Below, one piece after another: positions 34,145 to 42,170 of a stretch of 64,000 nucleotides of DNA. The stretch comes from Proteobacteria bacterium UBA6503 (GTDB lineage: Bacteria > Pseudomonadota > Alphaproteobacteria > UBA1280 > UBA6503): contig DJLZ01000005.1 of NCBI GenBank assembly GCA_002436405.1, forward strand, positions 124,001-188,000, given 5' to 3'. How positions within the stretch are numbered: position 1 is the stretch's first letter; the number at the start of each line of letters is the position of its first letter. The translations under genes were made by a program, and so were the position numbers. The notes below the pieces were generated by a model, which was not told the origin of the DNA, searched no databases, and saw only the letters and a list, made by a program, of their open reading frames with translations.

Positions 34145-34912
34145 ATGCCCAAGAAACGGAAGGCCAAGATTGGTCAATTCTGGATGGAGGGGCGCTTTTG
34201 GGGCGAATTTGCCTCATTTGGTCTGAACTACTTTTCGCTTACCAGCAAAGCCCAGAAGGGCGATGGTCATGCTGTTTTGGTTATCCCCGGCTTTTTGGCT
34301 AGTGATGTGACCACAGCACCGCTACGCAGCGTGCTGACCAGCATCGGCTATGATGTCTATGGTTGGGGCCAAGGTGTAAACCGTGGCCCAACTGACGGCG
34401 TTGTTGAGCAGCTTGAGGTTTTGCTTAAGTCGCTTCATGCGGCCCATGGCAAGGTGAGTATTATTGGTTGGTCACTTGGTGGTGTGTTTGCCCGTGAAAT
34501 GGGCCGGCGCTACCCCGAGATGATTCGTCAAATCATCACCCTTGGCAGCCCGTTCCACGCGAGTCGCAAAAACCTTGACCCCGACGTGGTGAAACTGTTG
34601 GAAGACACCAACGGTCAAACCCTCGAGGCCATGCAAGCGACATTCACCACTGGTGGCAACAAGCCCCCAAAGGTGCCGTGTACGGCCGTTTTTTCTAAGA
34701 CGGATGCCATTGTGCCTTGGCGTGCAGCCCGCGAACTTAAGCCCGATGCCACCCACCAAAACGTGGAGGTTGACGGCACGCACATGGGGCTGATTATCAG
34801 CTGCCCTGTTGTGTTGCTGATTGCTGATAGGCTTTCGCAGCCTGAAGGTAAGTGGCAAAAGTTTGCGCCCAAAGCACCGCTGAATGCTTCAGACTATCTC
34901 TCCATTTCCTGA
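34145..34912 (+). CDS. Alpha/beta hydrolase (lipase/PGAP1-like)
   Basis: 255 residues without a signal peptide. VLVIPGFLASD near residue 46 is the oxyanion-hole strand. The nucleophile elbow is GWSLGG near residue 114. The likely catalytic Asp is in FSKTDAIVPW near residue 188 and the His in DGTHMGL near residue 215. The pattern fits triacylglycerol lipase/PGAP1-type hydrolases; the substrate is unknown. It has its own leader after hmgA (94 bases) and ends before a strong terminator. Confidence 0.8.
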   Translation: MPKKRKAKIGQFWMEGRFWGEFASFGLNYFSLTSKAQKGDGHAVLVIPGFLASDVTTAPLRSVLTSIGYDVYGWGQGVNRGPTDGVVEQLEVLLKSLHAAHGKVSIIGWSLGGVFAREMGRRYPEMIRQIITLGSPFHASRKNLDPDVVKLLEDTNGQTLEAMQATFTTGGNKPPKVPCTAVFSKTDAIVPWRAARELKPDATHQNVEVDGTHMGLIISCPVVLLIADRLSQPEGKWQKFAPKAPLNASDYLSIS

Positions 34913-34933
34913 GATACCACATAACGAAAATAC

Positions 34934-34965
34934 GAAAACCCCTGCCAAACGGCAGGGGTTTTCTT
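34934..34965 (+). terminator. Rho-independent terminator
   Basis: Arms GAAAACCCCTGCC / GGCAGGGGTTTTC with an AAAC loop, followed by a T-rich stretch. It ends the alpha/beta hydrolase unit. Confidence 0.88.
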
Positions 34966-35000
34966 TTGTTTTAAATATAAAGGCTGCTATCATCGCCCGC

Positions 35001-36002
35001 ATGAACAGCCAAACTGATATGACCCAAACACCTTATGCCAACCTTTCGCCAGAGCTTGTGCTTGATGCGACTGAAGCCCTGACTGGCCGTGCCACAGGCG
35101 GCATATTCGCCATGAACTCATACGAAAACCGTGTGTATGATGTTGCGTTGGAAGAGGGGAATGAGCTTGGTAAATCAGTGGTCGCAAAGTTTTACCGCCC
35201 GCATCGCTGGTCAAAAGAGACCATTCAAGAAGAGCATAACTTTACCCTTGAAATGCAAAGCTTTGAAGTGCCCGTGGTGGCACCTTATGTGTTTGAAGGT
35301 AAAACACTTTTTGAACATAAAGATTATATGTATGCGCTTTTCCCCAAACGCGGCGGTCGCCCGTTTGAACCTGAAACTGATGAAGACCTGCGCCAGCTAG
35401 GCCGCTTGCTTGCTCGTGTGCATAACGTAGGCGCTATGGCTAAGTTTGAACACCGCATGCCTATTAACGTTAAAACCTTTGGGTGGGATAATCTTGAACA
35501 CCTTAAGGCCTCAGGCATGGTGGCTGAAAATATGCGTGAGGCATTCTTTAGTATTGCCGAGCCTGTATTGAACCTGTGTGAAGCTATCTGGGGCGAAAGC
35601 CGCTTTGATTTGCGCCTGCATGGGGATTGCCACTTGGGGAATATTCTTGTCGCGCAAGAGCCATTCCTTGTTGACCTTGACGACTGTGTATCTGGCCCTG
35701 CGGTGCAAGATGTATGGATGCTGCTTTCAGGTGAACAAGAAGAAATGCGTGGCCAAATGGCTAAGTTTTTAGAAGGCTACACCCAACTGCGTGACTTTAA
35801 CACCCAAGAGCTACGCCTGATTGAGGTACTGCGTTCACTGCGGATGATTCATTACTCAGCATGGCTTGCCCGCCGCTGGAATGACCCGACATTTCCGAAA
35901 AACTTCCCGTTTTTTGGACGTGAAGACTACTGGCAAGGCCTTGTGCTTAACCTCAAAGAGCAGCTTTCGCTGCTGCAAGACCCTATGGAGTGGTATTTGT
36001 AA
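35001..36002 (+). CDS. srkA: Stress response kinase A (YihE/SrkA family)
   Basis: 333 residues from the ATG at 35001; longer in-frame starts would run through the terminator. It starts PYANLSPELVLDATEA as the family does. ENRVYDV and VVAKFYRPHRW near residues 42-62 hold the ATP-site lysine. The catalytic loop is LHGDCHLGNIL near residue 210 and the metal-binding DLDDCVSGP near residue 226. It is a Ser/Thr kinase with a choline-kinase-like fold that protects cells against envelope and oxidative stress in E. coli. It ends 13 bases from a convergent gene, with no terminator between. Confidence 0.94.
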   Translation: MNSQTDMTQTPYANLSPELVLDATEALTGRATGGIFAMNSYENRVYDVALEEGNELGKSVVAKFYRPHRWSKETIQEEHNFTLEMQSFEVPVVAPYVFEGKTLFEHKDYMYALFPKRGGRPFEPETDEDLRQLGRLLARVHNVGAMAKFEHRMPINVKTFGWDNLEHLKASGMVAENMREAFFSIAEPVLNLCEAIWGESRFDLRLHGDCHLGNILVAQEPFLVDLDDCVSGPAVQDVWMLLSGEQEEMRGQMAKFLEGYTQLRDFNTQELRLIEVLRSLRMIHYSAWLARRWNDPTFPKNFPFFGREDYWQGLVLNLKEQLSLLQDPMEWYL

Positions 36003-36015
36003 AGGTGAGGCGGCG

Positions 36016-37230
36016 CTAGCGTTCCATTGACATTGGAACTTGCGTCACTTCTTGCTGTTGTGCCTGCATTTGGCGTGCCTGTTGTTGTGCCTGATCTTGG
36101 CGCATCATCATTGAATTGCGCTGCACATGCTCAGGGTTATCCATTGGCATCAGTACCATGTGCTGGGTTTGGCCGTTAACTTCTTTCGTTGCGTAAACAG
36201 CTTCTACACCAGTTTGATGGCTTACATGAGCCGCCATTTTTTGTGCGTAATCAGCATCGCCAAAGTAGGCACGAAGATGCGGATTAGGGGTGGCCTCGGT
36301 CCCAGTGTGAGCCTGCCACTGAGCACTACGAATATGTTCGCTGTGGTGGTTTGCCATAGCGCCTTGCATGGCCAAAGCTGAAGTTAGCTTTTCGGCTTGC
36401 TGTAGGCGGCCTTCGTCAATGGTGGCAAAGCTTTGAGCATCAACAATAACAAGGTGTTGTTCACCCTTTGTTGCCTGTTGCGCAGGGATGCCGTAGTGGT
36501 TTAGAACACGGGTCATTTCTTCTGCCTGCACTTCATTGTTAAAAAATGCGCGGGCATTTTCAGCCTTATTGGTACCAGGGCCACCGTTTTGCACAAACTC
36601 TACGTTGGCATTGTAGCGGCTACGCATAGCACCTTGCAGGGTGTTTAGTTTTTCGTAAGGTGAACGCTCAACGTTTGTTAGGTCAAGGTTCTGGAAAGGG
36701 TCTTCGTGGCCAGCAGGGTTGTATCCGCCTGTTTCACGAGCGTCGATGTATTGGCCGTCCATGGCACGGTCGTTACGGTAGTTGATGTAATGACTTCCGT
36801 TCATTTTGCGGTCGTCTTCAACGTCGTAGCTAGGCTCGATATTATTCTCGCGCAAGGTACGCTCAATATCTTTCAAGAAACCTTCCATGTCACGTTGGTG
36901 GTAGTTATCTTCGTAGATGGTAATCATTTTGCCACGTTGTGGCTCATCGGCTTTACCAAAACGTTCAACAAGCTCAGGGCTTGCTACTTTAGCGGCGAGG
37001 CGATGCTTTTCAAATTTTTCCTGAAGAAGGTCCCAGGCACGGCCAACATCTTGAGGGGCAACAGAGATATGAAATTTCCATCCAGTAATATGTTCGGCAA
37101 CATCATAGTCGCTTGGTGCAATTTGATAAAACTTACCGTTCCCCATGGCGTGGTAGTCTTGCTCGCGCACAAAGCCACGGCCGTCTACAATCTCGCGCTG
37201 TAAGTTTTCAAATTTAAATTTTTCAGACAT
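36016..37230 (-). CDS. Protein with OspF/SpvC-like N-terminal domain and two C-terminal repeats
   Basis: 404 residues, no signal peptide. Residues 50-160 resemble the phosphothreonine lyase effectors OspF, SpvC and HopAI1 in order and spacing: GWKFHISV at 50-57 (SpvC DKFHISV with catalytic Lys104/His106), a Lys at 81 in KVASPE (SpvC KWKVTD, Lys136), Arg99 then ITIY at 103-106 (SpvC TLYI, Tyr158), FLKDIERTLRENNIEPS at 118-134, and YINYRNDR at 148-155 (SpvC YLSYRNELR, Arg213). Those enzymes remove phosphate from phosphothreonine by beta-elimination. Residues 225-265 and 320-362 look like two diverged copies of one alpha/beta unit. The last 35 residues are Gln/Met-rich. Lyase activity is inferred from recalled sequences; the substrate and location are unknown. 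Confidence 0.7.
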   Translation of the reverse strand: MSEKFKFENLQREIVDGRGFVREQDYHAMGNGKFYQIAPSDYDVAEHITGWKFHISVAPQDVGRAWDLLQEKFEKHRLAAKVASPELVERFGKADEPQRGKMITIYEDNYHQRDMEGFLKDIERTLRENNIEPSYDVEDDRKMNGSHYINYRNDRAMDGQYIDARETGGYNPAGHEDPFQNLDLTNVERSPYEKLNTLQGAMRSRYNANVEFVQNGGPGTNKAENARAFFNNEVQAEEMTRVLNHYGIPAQQATKGEQHLVIVDAQSFATIDEGRLQQAEKLTSALAMQGAMANHHSEHIRSAQWQAHTGTEATPNPHLRAYFGDADYAQKMAAHVSHQTGVEAVYATKEVNGQTQHMVLMPMDNPEHVQRNSMMMRQDQAQQQARQMQAQQQEVTQVPMSMER

Positions 37231-37457
37231 AGGTAGGTCCTTATTGTTGCCCTGTATTTAAGTTATGCGTCTTGGAGGGGGGAATTACAAGGCTTTTTGA
37301 GCGAAAAAATAGCCCTAAAATTGCAATTATGTCGCATCACCCGTTTAGGATGCATACAATTTGCCCATTTATAGGCCTAAAAGCCAACATGTGTTTGCTT
37401 TTTCGCAGTTTGGCAGCTAAAGTTGTATCCAAATAATAGAATAACGGTGCCTTATCC

Positions 37458-40400
37458 TTGGATAGAATACTCAAAACCTCAAATTTTCCGCTGTTTTTAC
37501 CTATCGTCTTTTTGGTAGGTATTGTGCTTTCAGTGTGGGGTGGTGTGCTTGTGCAGCAGCAAGCACGTGCGGGTCGTCTGAACCAGCTTATTATCTCAAG
37601 CGAGAAGAAGGCCGCCGATGTTTCGGTTAAATGGTCACTGCTGAACGGTGCCTTGCAATCATACAGTTTGATGATGGCCGATGGGGGTGCTCCTAATGTT
37701 GATCGCCTGAGCCAAATTGCAGCCTCAATGACCAACGACAACCCAGCCATTGAGCATACTTGGATTTTTAAAGGCAACGCTCGCCAACTGCGCCCGATTT
37801 TGGTGCATGGCGAAGCTGAAATTTTTGACGCTGCACAAATTGCCAAACATATTGGTACAAGCGTTGCGAGCCGCACCCCTGATAATAAATTGGTCGTTCT
37901 GCCATTTACTAAGTTAAACGTTGATAAAAACCTACCTGAGCACTTTGTGTGGGGCGTGATGCCTTTTGCAAAGCACAACGGTTGGGTTGTGGTGCTTATT
38001 GACCTGCACGAACTTATGGGCGAAGGCTTTATGAAGCTAGCCGAAGGTGCCGCTGCCCCTGACGTGACGATTGAAATGTCAAACGGGTTAGAACAGCACG
38101 TCTTCACGAAGCCAGCAAACTACGAAGAGTATGACCACAAAAACACCGTAACCATTGGCGGTGTTGAATGGCACTTTAACTGGAGCTTCCGTAACATTAG
38201 TTTTGCGGGTAGCTATGGTTGGGGCTTGTTTGTAAGCATGATTGGCCTGATGGTGACCCTTGTTCTGGTTTGGACGCTATGGTCACAGTTTTCAGTGGCC
38301 CGCCGTGTGCGCAGCGAAGTTATTACCCGCACAAAAGAGCTTGAGCAAGCTAGCCGACGCTTCCGTCTTATTACCGATAACGCATACGACCTTATTGCAA
38401 TCACCACACTGACTGGTGATTTTGAGTATATTAACAGTGCGTACAACCGTGTTCTTGGATTCTCAAAACAAAATGTATCTGGCCGCAACGTAAGCGACTT
38501 TGTGCACGCAGACGACACTGTGTACCTGCGCCAAGCTATCGAAGCTGTGGTAAATGGCCGCCCTGTAAGTGAAGTTAGCTTCCGTATGCAGAGCAAGAAA
38601 AACGAATGGGTTTACCTTGAGGCTGTGGCTAAAGGGATTTTTGATAACAGCTGGAACCTGACTGGTATTGTTATGCACTGCCGTGACGTAACAGCCCGTA
38701 AAAAATACGCGGATGAGCTTGCCCGCTCAGAAAAACGCTTTAAAGACTTTGCGGACTCTTCAGCGGACTGGCTATGGGAAGTAAACAAAAACTTTGTATT
38801 CTCATATGTTTCACCAGGTGTGAAAAGTACCCTAGGCTACACCCCAGAAGACATGATGGGCCGCACTATGTTTGATGCACTTTTTGCCTCAGGCGATGAT
38901 GCTGCACGTGAACTGCTAGAAGGCCTAGCTAAACGCCACCAACCTTACCGTGAACTTGAGTTCTGGACACGCACCAAGATGGGCGAGCGCGTTTGCTTGC
39001 GCCTGAGTGGTATCCCAGTATTTGACGATGAAGGTAACTTTGACGGCTACCGTGGTGCCGCAACAAACATTACCTCAAGCAAGGTTGACCGTGAGAACAT
39101 GCTGCGCCTTGCCACCACCGACCACCTTACAGGCTTGCTGAACCGCAACCGCTTTATGGAAGAGCTTGAGCATACAATTGCCCTTGCACGCCGCCATAAC
39201 ACCCAAGGTGTTGTTTTGTTTATTGACCTTGACCGCTTCAAAGCTGTGAACGATACCCACGGCCACGAAGCAGGGGACGAGGTTATTCGCTCTATTGCAA
39301 ACATCCTTAAAAAGTCAGTGCGTTCAACTGATGTTGTGTCACGCCTTGCGGGTGACGAGTTTGCTGTGATTATGCACAACGTGGATACGAAGCAAGCCCA
39401 AGAAAAAGTGAACGAGATTATTGACCGTGTGAACAAGATGCGTGTTGAGTACAAGGGCGCTAAGCTTCAAGTAACTATGAGTGTGGGTATGATTGGTTAC
39501 CCGCAGTCAGGTAAAGATGCGTCACAGCTACTAACCAGTGCTGACCTTGCTATGTACCGCGCGAAGGACATGGGCCGTAACCGCCTTTACATCGACGAAG
39601 GCCTGCTCACCAGCAGCAAAACAAGCGCTACCGTACGTGAACAGCTTGAGTGGATTGACCGCTTGCGTACCGCCTTGGATGAAGACAAATTTGAAATGCA
39701 CTACCAGCCAATCGTACCGTGCGGCAAAGACAAACACACCATTTACGAAGCACTTATCCGCCTTCGTGATGAAGACGGTAACCTAGGTGCCCCTGCATTG
39801 TTTATTGATGCGGCCGAGCACTTTGGTATGATCCGCGACCTTGACCGTGCTGTGGTTGAGCGCTGCATTAAGAAACAAGCTGAGCTTGAAAAATCAGGTA
39901 AGCCAGTAGTGTTCTCGATTAACCTTTCGGGTATGTCATTCGGTGATGATGAGCTGCTACAAAGCATGAAGAAGTACTTCAAGAAGTACAAAGCAGACCC
40001 AACCAAATTTATTTTTGAAGTCACTGAAACGGCCGCTATGCGTGATATTGACGAAGCGCGTGAGTTTGTATCAGAACTGAAGAAGATGGGCAGCAAGTTT
40101 GCCCTTGATGACTTTGGCGTGGGCTTCTCGTCATTCTTCTACATTAAGCACCTAGAAGTTGATTACATTAAGATTGATGGCTCATACATTAAGAACCTTG
40201 ATAGCTCAGCAGAAGACCGTTTGTTTGTGAAGTCACTGGTTGATCTAGCCTCAGGCCTAGAGATTGAAACTGTGGCTGAATTTGTTGAGAACCAAGCCAT
40301 CCTTGATGAGCTTGAGCGTATGAACGTAACCTATGTTCAAGGTTACCACCTGTCACGCCCAGAAGAAGATATTGACGGTCTGTTTACGACCTTTGATAAC

Positions 40401-40592
40401 CAGCAGGCAACTGCTGTTGCAACGCAGATTGCGGCCGCTAAAAACGCTGCGAGCCAGCCTGTTAAAAAAGTGGCTACTGCAAAGAAGGCCGCTCCTAAAA
40501 AAGCAGCCACAATAAAGACCGCCCCAAAGAAGGCGGCACCTAAAAAGCCAGCGACCAAAAAGGCAACTGGCTCAAAGGCTAAAAATAGTTAA
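37458..40592 (+). CDS. Membrane PAS-PAS-GGDEF-EAL protein with a histone-H1-like tail
   Basis: 1044 residues, starting at TTG 37458 (no better start is seen). Membrane segments near 13-32 and 252-275 enclose a periplasmic sensor region. Two PAS domains follow (about 305-430 and 430-555). The diguanylate cyclase domain has FIDLDRFKAVNDTHGHEAGD near residue 590 and AGDEF in place of GGDEF at 631-635, a variant usually still active. The EAL domain has YEALIRLR (EAL at 764-766), NLSGMSF, FEVTETAAM, DDFGVGFSS and QGYHLSRPE, so the phosphodiesterase residues look intact. Residues about 1000-1044 are a Lys/Ala/Pro tail built of KKAAPKKA-type units, like histone H1. It makes or breaks cyclic di-GMP; the tail's role is unknown. 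Confidence 0.92.
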   Translation: MDRILKTSNFPLFLPIVFLVGIVLSVWGGVLVQQQARAGRLNQLIISSEKKAADVSVKWSLLNGALQSYSLMMADGGAPNVDRLSQIAASMTNDNPAIEHTWIFKGNARQLRPILVHGEAEIFDAAQIAKHIGTSVASRTPDNKLVVLPFTKLNVDKNLPEHFVWGVMPFAKHNGWVVVLIDLHELMGEGFMKLAEGAAAPDVTIEMSNGLEQHVFTKPANYEEYDHKNTVTIGGVEWHFNWSFRNISFAGSYGWGLFVSMIGLMVTLVLVWTLWSQFSVARRVRSEVITRTKELEQASRRFRLITDNAYDLIAITTLTGDFEYINSAYNRVLGFSKQNVSGRNVSDFVHADDTVYLRQAIEAVVNGRPVSEVSFRMQSKKNEWVYLEAVAKGIFDNSWNLTGIVMHCRDVTARKKYADELARSEKRFKDFADSSADWLWEVNKNFVFSYVSPGVKSTLGYTPEDMMGRTMFDALFASGDDAARELLEGLAKRHQPYRELEFWTRTKMGERVCLRLSGIPVFDDEGNFDGYRGAATNITSSKVDRENMLRLATTDHLTGLLNRNRFMEELEHTIALARRHNTQGVVLFIDLDRFKAVNDTHGHEAGDEVIRSIANILKKSVRSTDVVSRLAGDEFAVIMHNVDTKQAQEKVNEIIDRVNKMRVEYKGAKLQVTMSVGMIGYPQSGKDASQLLTSADLAMYRAKDMGRNRLYIDEGLLTSSKTSATVREQLEWIDRLRTALDEDKFEMHYQPIVPCGKDKHTIYEALIRLRDEDGNLGAPALFIDAAEHFGMIRDLDRAVVERCIKKQAELEKSGKPVVFSINLSGMSFGDDELLQSMKKYFKKYKADPTKFIFEVTETAAMRDIDEAREFVSELKKMGSKFALDDFGVGFSSFFYIKHLEVDYIKIDGSYIKNLDSSAEDRLFVKSLVDLASGLEIETVAEFVENQAILDELERMNVTYVQGYHLSRPEEDIDGLFTTFDNQQATAVATQIAAAKNAASQPVKKVATAKKAAPKKAATIKTAPKKAAPKKPATKKATGSKAKNS

Positions 40593-40597
40593 TGGCT

Positions 40598-40792
40598 TTA
40601 GCGAATAAAGAATAGATAGATGACAATTTCGGCAAACAACGCAAACGAGAAAAATACGCGCGCAAACATCAAGCTGCTGCTTTTCTTTGCTGTGCCTTCT
40701 TCATCTTTATTGCCCATGTTAATAACACCGGCAAACATTGTCGCAAAAGCAGCAACGAAGGTTGCAACCATTAAAACTTTAAATCCGTTCAT
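40598..40792 (-). CDS. Twin-membrane HIG1-family protein
   Basis: 64 residues from the ATG at 40792 (MNGFKVLMVATFVAAF), preceded by GAGAGGA; a longer start at 40837 would put charged residues ahead of the first helix. There are two membrane helices (about 5-24 and 43-62) joined by a charged loop NMGNKDEEGTAKKSSS. This fits the HIG1/twin transmembrane family common in alphaproteobacteria and mitochondria, linked to cytochrome oxidase assembly or supercomplexes. It is six bases from the end of the convergent GGDEF-EAL gene. Confidence 0.78.
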   Translation of the reverse strand: MNGFKVLMVATFVAAFATMFAGVINMGNKDEEGTAKKSSSLMFARVFFSFALFAEIVIYLFFIR

Positions 40793-40828
40793 GGGGGGAA
40801 TCCTCTCAAATTTTTTTGTGAGAATAGC

Positions 40829-41815
40829 ATGACGCATAAATTATTAACAACATTATCAGTCAAGAAAGAGGCTTGCCGCGCCATTATAACAATGGCTATT
40901 TTGGCATGTGCACCAATGGCCATGGCCCAAGAAGAGGGCGCAAGCAAAGGTGTGTTGGTACCAAACTTGACCGTAAACATTAAGCTAAACTCAGCCCTTG
41001 GTGAAAAAGAGACTGAGTTCTACAGCAAGATTGCACAAGATCTTATTAGCAAGCTGCCACGCCAACTAAGCGTTGATAAACAAGCAGGCGCACTAAAAGA
41101 CCTTGATGAGGCCTACAAGCACCTAAACGTTGTTACATACCTGCCACCAACCGATGATGTGAAGACCGATAAGCTTATTAAACACTTTAAGGTGAACTTT
41201 GTTTTTGATGACGAAAACGGTGCTAAATCAGCCGAAGAAGTTGAAGACATTATTTTGCCAAAAGAACTACAAGGCGAAAGTGTTGTTGGCCTAGACGAGC
41301 CTGATACATCTGAAGAAACAGCACGCCCATCAATGATTGACCAAATGGTTCAAAACCAGAACCAAGAGCCTGTTGCTATTAAGCCTGAACCTAAGGTACA
41401 GCCAATCCCAGTGATTACACCAACACCTGAACCTATGCCAACACCTGTAGCGGCACTTACACCTAAGCCAACACCAAAGTCGCAGGCGGCATCCGCACCA
41501 CGTTCAAAAGTTAACCGTCTTCGTTTGGCCTTTGATACAGATGAAACTGTACTTAGTGTTGAACAACGTGTAGAAACCATGAAGTTTATTCAGAAGCTAC
41601 GTAACCTCAACACCAAACAGCCTGATGGTTTTGTGTTTGTTGTGCGTTCGTACGAGGGGCCAATTGGCGTTGAAGACAACCTAGGTGAAGCACGTCTACG
41701 TTCGGTAACAGCATTGCTGCGCCAACAAGATATTAACGTTTCACGTAGCCGTGTAACTGAAATTTTTGTCCGCACGAACGAGCAACAGTTCGTTGAAGTG
41801 GAACCTGTTTATTAA
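40829..41815 (+). CDS. Exported protein with a proline linker and OmpA-like C-terminus
   Basis: 328 residues. Signal peptide of about 33 residues ending PMAMAQ. The N-terminal domain (about 40-130) is unfamiliar. A Pro/Thr/Glu-rich linker (about 180-225) leads to a domain (230-325) whose pattern (LRLAFDTDETVLSVEQR, then VFVVRSYEG, then EDNLGEARLRSVTALLRQQ and INVSRSRV) resembles the OmpA peptidoglycan-binding fold. The Asp/Arg peptidoglycan ligands are not clear, so binding is uncertain. It starts 37 bases from the divergent HIG1 gene. The ferredoxin gene follows after 25 bases. Confidence 0.65.
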   Translation: MTHKLLTTLSVKKEACRAIITMAILACAPMAMAQEEGASKGVLVPNLTVNIKLNSALGEKETEFYSKIAQDLISKLPRQLSVDKQAGALKDLDEAYKHLNVVTYLPPTDDVKTDKLIKHFKVNFVFDDENGAKSAEEVEDIILPKELQGESVVGLDEPDTSEETARPSMIDQMVQNQNQEPVAIKPEPKVQPIPVITPTPEPMPTPVAALTPKPTPKSQAASAPRSKVNRLRLAFDTDETVLSVEQRVETMKFIQKLRNLNTKQPDGFVFVVRSYEGPIGVEDNLGEARLRSVTALLRQQDINVSRSRVTEIFVRTNEQQFVEVEPVY

Positions 41816-41840
41816 TATTTGAAATTTAAGGAGACGCCAA

Positions 41841-42152
41841 ATGGCAAAACTTATCTTTAAAACATCAGAAGGTGATAAAGAAACCGTTCTTAATAAAGGC
41901 GAGCGTGTTCTTGCAGCTGCCTACAAACTAGGCCTAGATGCTGATGGCTTTGGCGAGTGCGGTGGTAACTGCGTATGTAGCACATGCCACGTATTCGTTG
42001 AAAAAGGCCTTGAGCTTTTCCCTGAGTCAACACCAGCGGAAGAAGATCTTCTGGATACGGTGTTTACCTACCAAGAAAACTCACGCCTAGCGTGCCAGTT
42101 GATGCTTAAAGAAGAAACTGACGAAGTTATTATTGAACTTCCAAGTGCTTAA
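41841..42152 (+). CDS. 2Fe-2S ferredoxin (adrenodoxin type)
   Basis: 103 residues. The cluster ligands are Cys in CGGNCVCSTCH (first, third and fourth cysteines in the Cx5Cx2C spacing) and the distant cysteine in RLACQL near residue 86. The extra second cysteine is unusual. The vertebrate-type fold serves hydroxylases, P450s or Fe-S assembly (Fdx); neither hscA/hscB nor a P450 is nearby. The ribosome site is AAGGAG. The GH3-like gene starts 18 bases after its stop. Confidence 0.92.
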   Translation: MAKLIFKTSEGDKETVLNKGERVLAAAYKLGLDADGFGECGGNCVCSTCHVFVEKGLELFPESTPAEEDLLDTVFTYQENSRLACQLMLKEETDEVIIELPSA

Positions 42153-42170
42153 TTAGGGTACTTCTAGGTT

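Noticed and set aside
34884..35000. Longer N-terminus for the SrkA-type kinase
   Set aside because: It would translate through the upstream terminator; the ATG at 35001 fits the family length.
36127..37203. Plus-strand open frames opposite the OspF-like gene
   Set aside because: No ribosome sites, biased composition and no recognisable domains; the minus-strand gene explains the coding signal.
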